A stretch of 64,000 nt of DNA from Bdellovibrionales bacterium. GTDB taxonomy: Bacteria; Bdellovibrionota; Bdellovibrionia; Bdellovibrionales; JAMPXM01. Of this stretch, positions 36,140-43,468 are shown in pieces (positions within the stretch are counted from its first letter, which is position 1; each line of letters starts with the position of its first letter). A program made the translations under genes and the position numbers. The stretch is taken from assembly GCA_005808505.1 (NCBI GenBank), contig SYLX01000040.1:1-64000 (forward strand), in the 5' to 3' direction. The notes under the pieces are model-generated. The model was not told the DNA's origin. It saw only the letters and a program-made list of their open reading frames with translations, and searched no databases.

Positions 36140-38050
36140 TCAAGATCCAGTCGCGCTGGATTGAGATTGGGTCGGAAGTTCCACCGTAAATGTCGATCCG
36201 GCACCGAGGCGGCTATCAACCGAAATGGTGCCAGAATGCAACTCCACGAAGTACTTAGCAAGATAAAGGCCAAGGCCGGAACCTTTGGTCGACGAGCTTT
36301 TTGCGGACTTTGAGCGGTAGAACTTCATGAAAATATTGGGTAATTCGTCTTCGGGGATGCCTTGGCCCTGGTCGGCGACTTGAATGACGACGCGGCCCTC
36401 ACTCTCCTCCGTTGTAACCAATATGCGAGAATTTTCAGGGCTGTACTTAATCGCGTTCTCGATGAGGTTTGAGAAAACCTGCCTCATTAGATCGGGATCG
36501 AGCTTCACGCTAAAGAGCGGTTCGAACTCCGCAACGATCTCGATGTTCTTAGGTTTTGCGAGATACTCGAGCTTCTCGATGACTTCCGTGAGGAGCTGAT
36601 TGGGGTCCTTACTCTTAAGATGAAGCTCCATCTCTTTCGATTCGATCCGACCGAGATTGAGGATGGAGCTTACGAAGTCGAGAAGCTCTTGCGAAGACTT
36701 CGAGAGCGTATCGATCGCTTCTTTTTGTCGCGACGAAAGGGGATTCGGATCGTTCTTCACGACATCTGTCATGCCTTGGATTCGCGCGATCGGCGTTTTC
36801 AAATCGTGCGACATCATGCTCAAGAAGTTGGTTTTAAGTTCCTCGACTTGCGTGAGCAGGCGGTTTTTTTGGTAATACTCCCAGCTGCGACGGTTTTCGA
36901 TGATCAAGCGGTAAGGGATAAAGAAGTAGTAGCTGATAAAGATCGCGAGGAATGGCTGCGCCATCCCGATCCACACTCCGCCAAGCCAAAAGAGTAAAAA
37001 TCCAAAAAGAAAGAAGCCAACGATCGTTCCGCCGAGAATCAACAAACCACGCGTGGGTTTCAGTGTCAGCACGACGTAAACGGTCAGGATTGAAATCAAG
37101 CAGGTGAAGAAGACGTTGAGCCAGTGCGGTGAGCGCAGCGGTGCTGAGTTCAAAATCAGCGTGTCGAGCATGTTGGCGTGCAGCTCAAGCGTGGTCATCG
37201 CAACGACGTCGCGTGAGAACGGAGTACGCACGTAGTCTTTAGCGGTCGTTTGAATATCGCGCCCGATGAGCACGACTTTTCCGCGGAAGTGTTCGAAGTT
37301 CACTTCTTGGCGCGCGACTTTGTAGAAGCTGTTTTCTTCGTACGTGCCGGCCGGGCGGAAATCGATATAAACCTGATTTGATTGAAGATACTCAAAAAGC
37401 CCACGGATGTTTTTCTCTTCCGTGATGCCAGGGTTGAACTCGCGCGCCACAACGGGATGCAGGTTCTGGTTGCCTTGATACGAGATCAACATCCGGCGAG
37501 TGACGTCATCGCCAGCAAAGATGTATCGATCCGATGTTCGCGGCGCGCTCATGGCGGTGAGCTTCTCGAAGGGAGGAAGAAGTTTGTAAGCGTCTTCTTC
37601 ACCTTTGAGCGCTACTTCCTGGACAGCTACGAAAAATTGCGGAAGGTTTGCGAGCGACTTCGCAAGCTCTTGAAGATCATCGAACGAACCCACGATTTCG
37701 CTAGGATTGATCAGGTAAATGACGGAGCGAGCGCCGCTCGCTTTCAAACCTTCGATAAGCTTAATGTGATCGCGAGCGTTGGGAACGCGGCCCAGCTTTT
37801 CGACCGTGGCGGGATCCACCGCGATGAGCTCAACGTGTCCGGAGATAGGTGAAACTGGTTTCAGGCGAACGCGAGCGTCGAAGAACAAGGCTTCGATGTA
37901 ATCGAAGCTGAACTGGCTCACTAAAAGCGCAATCGCGAGCGCGAAGCCGATGCGCAATAGCGCAAAGTAGGTTTGCTTCGTGCCCGCGATGGGTTTTTTG
38001 AAGAGATATGTTGGTTCGGATCCGGAGACGGATTTCTCGTTCTTCGCCAT
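36140..38050 (-). CDS. CHASE2 sensor histidine kinase
   Basis: 636 aa. After a helix at about 32-50, a CHASE2 periplasmic sensor fills residues about 50-310 (DARVRLKPVS, ELIAVDPATV, VVLIGRD). Three more helices follow at about 322-400. HisKA (MSHDLKTPIARIQG) and HATPase (NLIENAIKYSP, VADQGQGIP, GSGLGLYLAK) complete it. CHASE2 ligands are unknown. It is upstream of and co-oriented with the NtrC-type regulator, which is its likely partner. Confidence 0.93.
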   Translation of the reverse strand: MAKNEKSVSGSEPTYLFKKPIAGTKQTYFALLRIGFALAIALLVSQFSFDYIEALFFDARVRLKPVSPISGHVELIAVDPATVEKLGRVPNARDHIKLIEGLKASGARSVIYLINPSEIVGSFDDLQELAKSLANLPQFFVAVQEVALKGEEDAYKLLPPFEKLTAMSAPRTSDRYIFAGDDVTRRMLISYQGNQNLHPVVAREFNPGITEEKNIRGLFEYLQSNQVYIDFRPAGTYEENSFYKVARQEVNFEHFRGKVVLIGRDIQTTAKDYVRTPFSRDVVAMTTLELHANMLDTLILNSAPLRSPHWLNVFFTCLISILTVYVVLTLKPTRGLLILGGTIVGFFLFGFLLFWLGGVWIGMAQPFLAIFISYYFFIPYRLIIENRRSWEYYQKNRLLTQVEELKTNFLSMMSHDLKTPIARIQGMTDVVKNDPNPLSSRQKEAIDTLSKSSQELLDFVSSILNLGRIESKEMELHLKSKDPNQLLTEVIEKLEYLAKPKNIEIVAEFEPLFSVKLDPDLMRQVFSNLIENAIKYSPENSRILVTTEESEGRVVIQVADQGQGIPEDELPNIFMKFYRSKSAKSSSTKGSGLGLYLAKYFVELHSGTISVDSRLGAGSTFTVELPTQSQSSATGS

Positions 38051-38159
38051 GCAGTCCTGTTTTCGGGCCTCGCTATTTTGCTTCTTAAGCGAGCGAGGCC
38101 GTTAACGATGATTTAGGATGGCGTCCGTCTCCGTGGACTTGGTTCTAAGAAGCCAAGCC

Positions 38160-38282
38160 TTACCAGCGATCAGTACCTGTAGGAACGCACGAGGGAGGAT
38201 TCTGCGGCCCTTGGCTACGTGTTGCCGGTTTCGAAGAGTCAGCTTTCTCGGAAGCGGACTTCACTTTTTTAATGTGTTTCAC
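38160..38282 (-). CDS. Candidate RiPP precursor peptide, 40 aa (absent from the ORF track)
   Basis: It begins 10 bases after the radical SAM gene's stop with GTG, and AAGGAG spans that stop, six bases from the start. The reading frame gives a basic leader (MKHIKKVKSASEK), then a middle rich in Ser, Lys, Pro and Gln. The end, NPPSCVPTGTDRW, holds the only Cys and Trp, as in a short core region. The stop is TAA. Placement directly behind a SPASM-type radical SAM enzyme is the usual arrangement for a modified peptide and its maturase. There is no membrane segment and no transporter next to it. It resembles no family I can name. The alternative is chance: a 40-codon frame with a strong, well-spaced ribosome site is not common but possible. 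Confidence 0.65.
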   Translation of the reverse strand: MKHIKKVKSASEKADSSKPATRSQGPQNPPSCVPTGTDRW

Positions 38283-38292
38283 GTCGTTCTCC

Positions 38293-39585
38293 TTAGCTTT
38301 CATATCGCGCTTCAGCATAGTGTTCAATCGCCTTTGCAATGATGTTTCGTGTCCTGTTGCAGAACTCAGCGTCTTTCTTGTGTTTGGATCCAGTCTTTAC
38401 TTCGTTGACGAACATGCAGCCGCCCCCGCAGAGGTGCCGTGCCCAGCAGCTTTGACAGCCGTGCATTTCGTTAAGGCGTCCAGCATAACGGCCGAGTTTC
38501 TCGTGATCGACTTGGGTGCCGCGACCGACTTCGTCTTCGGCTTTGCCGACAAACCATTGGCAAGCCGACATGCGACCTTTGCCGTCGATCGTGAGATGCG
38601 TTTTTCCGGCGCCGCAGTGGTTGTTCAGCCGAACTTTTTCATCGAGCGCGCCGAACCAACCATCGAAGAGATTGATGCGACGAAGCTCAGCTTCGCCGCC
38701 ATTGCGGAAGGCTTCATCCGCCGTTTCGCTGAGCTCTTCGACGTATCGCTGGCTTGCTTCTTCGTCGTTCGCTTCGGCCGCGAAGTCGAACTTCACGAAG
38801 TCGAAACCGACGGAACGAAGATAGCGATAAGTCGCTAGCACCGCCGTGTTGTGGCTGCCGAAGATCGAAGCCGCTTGCAGTGAGCCCAGACGATCTTTCA
38901 CATTGAGCAGATTTTGGAGCCCGCGCATGGTGAGAAGAGTTGAACCGCGGCCACCACGGGTCGGGCGCGTGCGGTCGTTGATCTCCGGTGGACCATCGAT
39001 GCTCACGGTGACGTGGCAACGTAAGTTTGCGAGCATCTCGGCAATCTCTGGAGTTACGAGCGTTCCGTTGGTGATGACTTTGAAGCGAAGATCAATTTCA
39101 CGACCCGCGACTTGTAATTTCGCGTAGCGCGCGAGCAAGCGGATAGCCTCGGGATTTACCAAGGGTTCGCCACCAAAGAACGTGATCGAGAAGTGACCAC
39201 CGCGAGGCACGTCGTGCAGGAACATCCGGATCTGTTCGTAGAGCGTCTCGAGCTCAACGTGCTTCATCGGATCGCCAAACGATCCGTCGCCACCGGCTGC
39301 GCAGTATGTGCATTTGAGATTGCAGACTTGCGCCACATTCACGAGGAGGTGACGAACGTGGGCGGCGACGTCGCGATCTTGTACCGCGGGATCTTGCGTG
39401 CGGTTCCATTCTTCGATTTCCGCACGTGCTTCAAGCGCATCGGGTGATGAAGGTGCGGAGTCAACCAGCGCATTCCAAGCCGCTTCATCGAGATGAGCGA
39501 CGTCGAGGTTACGCGCGTGAAAGCCTAAGACCTTCCCGCCCTCGGTACGAATCGCCAAAATGTCGTTAAAGCGTGCTGATTTCAT
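38293..39585 (-). CDS. Radical SAM/SPASM peptide-maturase-like enzyme
   Basis: 430 aa from ATG 39585 (an upstream GTG would add 10). The radical SAM cluster motif is CNLKCTYC followed by AAGGDGSFGDP, and then FFGGEPLVN and ITNGTLV. The C-terminal SPASM domain is complete: HCGAGKTH...GRMSAC (Gx4C), CQSCWARHLCGGGC (CX2CX5CX3C) and a final EFC, enough for two extra Fe-S clusters. Enzymes with this domain set install thioether or carbon-carbon bonds in ribosomal peptides, or activate sulfatases and quinohaem proteins. The N-terminal 75 residues could be a peptide-binding region. It is followed by a 40-aa peptide gene. The gene has no neighbours in its pathway apart from that peptide and the small basic protein upstream. 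Confidence 0.88.
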   Translation of the reverse strand: MKSARFNDILAIRTEGGKVLGFHARNLDVAHLDEAAWNALVDSAPSSPDALEARAEIEEWNRTQDPAVQDRDVAAHVRHLLVNVAQVCNLKCTYCAAGGDGSFGDPMKHVELETLYEQIRMFLHDVPRGGHFSITFFGGEPLVNPEAIRLLARYAKLQVAGREIDLRFKVITNGTLVTPEIAEMLANLRCHVTVSIDGPPEINDRTRPTRGGRGSTLLTMRGLQNLLNVKDRLGSLQAASIFGSHNTAVLATYRYLRSVGFDFVKFDFAAEANDEEASQRYVEELSETADEAFRNGGEAELRRINLFDGWFGALDEKVRLNNHCGAGKTHLTIDGKGRMSACQWFVGKAEDEVGRGTQVDHEKLGRYAGRLNEMHGCQSCWARHLCGGGCMFVNEVKTGSKHKKDAEFCNRTRNIIAKAIEHYAEARYES

Positions 39586-39826
39586 TTCCTGATTTCTATC
39601 GCAGGGACTCGCCACAACAACCGACCAAAACCATATGTCGGAAGCTCCGCGCGGTGCAAAAGCGCACTCGTCCCAATCCTACAGAATCTGTCAGAGCAAA
39701 AATCCAGCCATCGCTCAGAGGAGTCCTGATCGCGATTTCAGGGCCAGTCTGGCCCTTAAACCGCGGAATTTCTGGGAAAATTTAGAACTCGCAGTGTAGC
39801 TTTTGCCCTGCTCAAAGATGCTGGGG

Positions 39827-39949
39827 TCACTTACTCCGTTTTTTACGGCAGGAGCCTTTGGAGCCTGGCTTTTTACCCGGAACCCGCTCGTAGCCGGACC
39901 AGCATTTCGTACTCTTGCGGGCTGATTTTTTCTTCGTGGTTTGTGGCAT
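39827..39949 (-). CDS. Small basic Cys protein, 40 aa (absent from the ORF track)
   Basis: ATG at 39949 is preceded by AAAGGAGG at a five-base spacing, an excellent site. The product is Lys/Arg-rich with the core KCWSGYERVPGKKPGSKGSC. The CWxGYxxVPGxKPxSKGSC pattern looks like a small conserved bacterial family I recall from other genomes but cannot name with certainty. Two Cys and a Trp could bind metal or nucleic acid. It sits about 240 bases upstream of the radical SAM gene in the same direction, so a link with that enzyme is possible but not shown. Confidence 0.72.
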   Translation of the reverse strand: MPQTTKKKSARKSTKCWSGYERVPGKKPGSKGSCRKKRSK

Positions 39950-40113
39950 GAAAGCCTCCTTTGCTACCCGGAGATTAGCAGCTGCAACGTGTCTGTGCCG
40001 ACTCGGCAGGAGGTTGACTTGAAAAAGTCAAAAGGGAGCGCTGTGGTTTTTCTCTCTGCCCACAGCACTCTCACAGAAATGTGATTCGGAATTTAGTGAA
40101 CGACGAAGTCTGG

Positions 40114-42582
40114 TTAGTCGAATGGGTTTGAAGATTCAGCAGGTGTTGCCGCAGGGATCGGCGATTCGCCTTTTCGGAAAATCAATTCAATGGGCTCGAG
40201 TGTTTCTTCGCCTTTTTTAAGTGGAACACCGAAGGCCATTTGGTTTTCTGCCGAGAGAACGACTCGCTCTGTGTTTTCAGGCCACGGAAAATCGTGAGCC
40301 GGAAAACCGCTGCCGTAGCTTTTCATGTAGCTGGTCCAGATCGGAACAGCACCGGAGCCTCCGGTCAATTCGTGTGGCGTATTGTCGTCGTACCCCACCC
40401 AAACGATGGCTGTGTGATAAGGCGTAAACCCGGCGAACCAAGCATCTTTTTTGTCGTTGGTGGTTCCGGTTTTTCCTGCGGATGGATGGGTGAAGCCCGA
40501 GAGGCGAGCGGAGCGCGCCGTGCCTGTTACCATGGTTTGTTTCATGACGCCGACGAGCTCAGCCGTCGCATCTGCAGGCGCGACCACTTCGGGCTTGGCA
40601 TCAAAACGAAAGCGTTCTGTTCCATCGAGCGCATCGATGCGGCGAATGAGCGTGAGCGGGAACTTCGTCCCGAGAGTTGCCAGCGAACCGTAAGACTGCA
40701 GAACTTCCATCGGCGACAACTCGAAAGCACCAAGTGTGATTGAAGGAAGTGAAGACATCTTCGACGTCACCCCGAGGCGGTGGGCGGTGTCGACGATGTT
40801 GCTGATGCCAACGGACATGCCTAAGTTCACGGTCGAAGCGTTCAGAGATTCTTTCAACGACCAAAAAAGCGGAACCTCGCCTTTGTACGTACCGTCGTAA
40901 TTTCGGGGCGTCCACGTTTGTCCCTCGAACTTGTGCGTGGTGGCTTCGTCTTTCAACATCGTCAGTGGCGTGTACGGAGTGCCTTCGGTCGTGAGGTTTT
41001 CGAACGCCGTCAAGTAGACGAAGGGTTTCATCACGGAACCCACTTGCCGTCGGCTATCGACCGCCCGGTTATATTGCGAAACGAGGTATCCGCGACCGCC
41101 GACTAGCGCTTCAACATAACCTGTTCGAGGATCCGATGAGATGAAAACCGCTTCGAGATTCTTACCTTTTTCTTTGAGCTTCTTTAGGTGCGGGACGGTT
41201 GTCTCAAGACGTGTGAGACCAGCTCGAACGGATTGGTGGGCCGTTTCTTGGGCTCGCAAGTTGAGCGTCGTATAAACGCGCAATCCTTCGGTCTCATCGA
41301 TACCTTTAGCTTCGATTTCGCGTCGCACGGCTTGAACAAAGTAAGGAGCTGGCTCGGTCAACAGACGCTGCGGTTTGCTCGGGAGCGACGTTGCCTTCGC
41401 GACGCGCGCTTGGTCTTCGTCGATGAAGTTGAGTTCGCGCATGCGATCGATCACGCGCGCGCGACGTTTAATGGCGCGGTCAGGATGTTGAAAAGGGTTG
41501 TAAAGTCCGGGACTGTTGAGGACGGCCGCGAGAGTCGCGCATTGATCGAGACTCAAATCCTCGAGAGGTTTTGCGAAATAATGTTCGGAAGCCGCCGCGA
41601 AACCGCGGACTTCAAACGGACCGTTTTGTCCCATATAAATGAGATTGATATACGTTTCGAGAATATCGTCTTTGGTAGCGTGACGTTCGACTAAAGTCGC
41701 CATGGCGATTTCGGTAGCCTTTCGAGAGAACGTCTTTTCATCGGTCAGGAAGTAGTTTTTCACGAGCTGCTGAGTGATCGTGCTTCCGCCTTGGGCGCGT
41801 CGACCTGCGCGCAAGTTCGTGAGGACGGCGCGCGCCAACCCGGTGATGCTGATTCCCGGATGCTCGAGAAAATCGGAATCTTCAATGGCCAGAAGAGCGT
41901 TCAAGCAAGCGCTCGGAACGGTTCCAAGCGAAACTACTTTGCGCAAGACGGGTTTGTTTCCGTAGTACTGCGCAAAGAGATCAGCTTCGATTTGCAAACT
42001 AGGGACTTCGGTAGGTTGAGCTCCGGAATAGGCTTTGAGCACGGCTCCGTTGGTCGCGATCGCAACGATCTGCACGGACTCATCGTCAACCGTTGGAGCA
42101 ACGGTGGGAGTTGCGTTGCGAAACGCGAAACACCGAGCGAGTGTTTGCTCTGGTGGTGGAGGCGGAGCCGCTACCGCGATCGCGACACCTTCTTCTTGGT
42201 TCGTGGGTGGTGGAGTAGGGGCTGCGGTCACTTGCAAGAGAGATTGGCACTCAGCGGCTGACCAAACTGAGTAATCGCCCGGTTGAATCGGCTGGCCAAA
42301 GTCGCGGTGACGGAAGTTCTTTCGCGCAAATAAGGATTCGAAATAGTTGGGTGGATAACTCGAACCAGGGCGGACAATTTCGGGCGCGGAATAAAACTCA
42401 ACGGGTGGCGCGAAGCGTTTTTCAGCAAAACGCGTTTTGATGTTGCGATCGAGACGGAAGAGCCAAACTGCAAGGGCAATCGTACTGATGCCGATGATCA
42501 CAGCGAGGATCAAAAAAGTTTTGCGAATCCAACCTTTTCGCGAAAGCTCCCAACTCGACATCCACTGACGCAGACGATTCAC
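40114..42582 (-). CDS. Bifunctional class A penicillin-binding protein (PBP1-type)
   Basis: 822 aa, polymerises glycan and cross-links it. The start is GTG with AAGGGA nearby. A single membrane helix (about 22-42) is followed by an N-terminal region with a UB2H-like segment, as in PBP1b. The transglycosylase has GGSTITQQLVKNYFL and the transpeptidase has SxxK in GSVMKPFVY, SLN in KESLNAST and KTG in AGKTGTTNDKKD. A Pro-rich stretch interrupts the N-terminal domain (AAPTPPPTNQ, APPPPPEQT). PBP1b is the closest type, but I cannot exclude PBP1c or PBP1a-like. Confidence 0.93.
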   Translation of the reverse strand: MNRLRQWMSSWELSRKGWIRKTFLILAVIIGISTIALAVWLFRLDRNIKTRFAEKRFAPPVEFYSAPEIVRPGSSYPPNYFESLFARKNFRHRDFGQPIQPGDYSVWSAAECQSLLQVTAAPTPPPTNQEEGVAIAVAAPPPPPEQTLARCFAFRNATPTVAPTVDDESVQIVAIATNGAVLKAYSGAQPTEVPSLQIEADLFAQYYGNKPVLRKVVSLGTVPSACLNALLAIEDSDFLEHPGISITGLARAVLTNLRAGRRAQGGSTITQQLVKNYFLTDEKTFSRKATEIAMATLVERHATKDDILETYINLIYMGQNGPFEVRGFAAASEHYFAKPLEDLSLDQCATLAAVLNSPGLYNPFQHPDRAIKRRARVIDRMRELNFIDEDQARVAKATSLPSKPQRLLTEPAPYFVQAVRREIEAKGIDETEGLRVYTTLNLRAQETAHQSVRAGLTRLETTVPHLKKLKEKGKNLEAVFISSDPRTGYVEALVGGRGYLVSQYNRAVDSRRQVGSVMKPFVYLTAFENLTTEGTPYTPLTMLKDEATTHKFEGQTWTPRNYDGTYKGEVPLFWSLKESLNASTVNLGMSVGISNIVDTAHRLGVTSKMSSLPSITLGAFELSPMEVLQSYGSLATLGTKFPLTLIRRIDALDGTERFRFDAKPEVVAPADATAELVGVMKQTMVTGTARSARLSGFTHPSAGKTGTTNDKKDAWFAGFTPYHTAIVWVGYDDNTPHELTGGSGAVPIWTSYMKSYGSGFPAHDFPWPENTERVVLSAENQMAFGVPLKKGEETLEPIELIFRKGESPIPAATPAESSNPFD

Positions 42583-42615
42583 GAAAATCCCTTTTCATTG
42601 TTGTTTTGCCTGTTC

Positions 42616-42644
42616 TTGACATTAGAGCGAGGCCTCCGTTTAGT
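42616..42644 (+). promoter_or_regulatory. Sigma-70-type promoter for the GroES-fusion gene
   Basis: TTGACA, a 17-base spacer, then TTTAGT (four of six -10 positions). The start would be about 42651, nineteen bases before the ATG, leaving a very short leader with GGAGGAACG. Confidence 0.6.
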
Positions 42645-42669
42645 CAAAGGCCGTTGGAGGAACGAGATC

Positions 42670-43323
42670 ATGGCTAAGGCAGCAAAGAAGATGGCAAAGG
42701 CGACGGCAAAGAAAGCCGCAACCGCGAAAACTAACAAAGCAAAGCAGACAAGCACGACCGCAAAGTCGAAGAACACAAAAGTCGCCGCACCCAAGGCGAA
42801 AGCGAAAGCAAAGGGACTGGTCGTAAAAGCATCGAAGAGTGCTAAAGGCGCCGCGCCCAAGGCGACGTCGAAAACAGCGACGCCAAAGTCGTCCGGAAAA
42901 ACTCTCGTCGCGAAAGCAAAGAGCGTTGCGAAAGCGGTCGTCGAAAAAGCGAAGTCCGCAACAGCTCAAGTGGCTGCTCAAACGACTTCCACAAAGTCGA
43001 CAAAGAAAACTTCGGCGAAGTTCACGAGTCACTTCGCTCCGCTCGATAATCGGGTTCTCGTTCAACGCGCGGGAGTTGCGGATCGTACGCCAGGTGGACT
43101 CTACATTCCGGATTCTGTTTCGGCAGGTGAACGCCCGAACCAAGGCAAGGTCGTAGCGGTAGGACCTGGGCATCGCGACAAAAAGGGACGTTTGCGTCCT
43201 CTCGATGTGCAGATGGGCGATACGGTTATGTACTCGACTTACGCTGGAAACGAAGTTTCTATTGAAGGCGAAGATTACTTGCTCCTTCGCGAAGAAGAGA
43301 TTCTCGCGATCGTCAAAACTTGA
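42670..43323 (+). CDS. GroES co-chaperonin domain with an N-terminal histone H1-like Lys/Ala tail
   Basis: 217 aa from ATG 42670, with GGAGG eleven bases upstream. Residues 1-121 are almost entirely Lys, Ala, Thr and Ser, of the histone-H1-like type (AKKMAKATAKKAATAKT). Residues 122-217 are a normal-length Cpn10: FAPLDNRVLVQRAG, a mobile-loop region DRTPGGLYIPDS, GKVVAVGPG, MGDTVMYSTYAG and YLLLREEEILA. No groEL is adjacent. The tail should bind DNA or RNA or drive phase separation; the fused Cpn10 could still cap GroEL or serve only as a heptamerisation ring. I do not know a described precedent. The track start at 42598 lacks a ribosome site. Confidence 0.9.
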   Translation: MAKAAKKMAKATAKKAATAKTNKAKQTSTTAKSKNTKVAAPKAKAKAKGLVVKASKSAKGAAPKATSKTATPKSSGKTLVAKAKSVAKAVVEKAKSATAQVAAQTTSTKSTKKTSAKFTSHFAPLDNRVLVQRAGVADRTPGGLYIPDSVSAGERPNQGKVVAVGPGHRDKKGRLRPLDVQMGDTVMYSTYAGNEVSIEGEDYLLLREEEILAIVKT

Positions 43324-43333
43324 TCTGCAGAAA

Positions 43334-43346
43334 GGTGCCAGGCACC
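43334..43346. repeat. GGTGCC-A-GGCACC palindrome
   Basis: Thirteen-base palindrome just after the GroES-fusion stop. It has no T-tract, so it is not a good terminator. Its form recalls dispersed REP-like elements; copies elsewhere in the genome would decide. Confidence 0.35.
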
Positions 43347-43385
43347 CAATGGCAGTCCCAGAGCGCTGATCCCCCGATCGGCGAA

Positions 43386-43415
43386 ATGTATTGTAATGTA
43401 TGGCAATGTAATGTT
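43386..43415. repeat. Three 10-bp direct repeats upstream of the porin-like gene
   Basis: ATGTATTGTA, ATGTATGGCA and ATGTAATGTT follow one another with a period of exactly one DNA turn. They lie about 54-83 bases upstream of the porin-like gene and could be regulator-binding sites on one face of the helix. A TTGACT follows at 43420. Confidence 0.5.
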
Positions 43416-43468
43416 TTCATTGACTCGGGAGTCGCCCATGCTACTCCTGGCCCTGAAGGGGGAAAACG

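Noticed and set aside
42598-42669. Longer GroES-fusion start at 42598
   Set aside because: The extension lies across the predicted -35/-10 promoter; ATG 42670 has the ribosome site.
43336-43376. A second GG-N10-GC pattern upstream of the porin-like gene (around TGGCAGTCCCAGAGC)
   Set aside because: Spacing fits but the -12 element is AGAGC, not TTGC, so it does not resemble a sigma-54 promoter.
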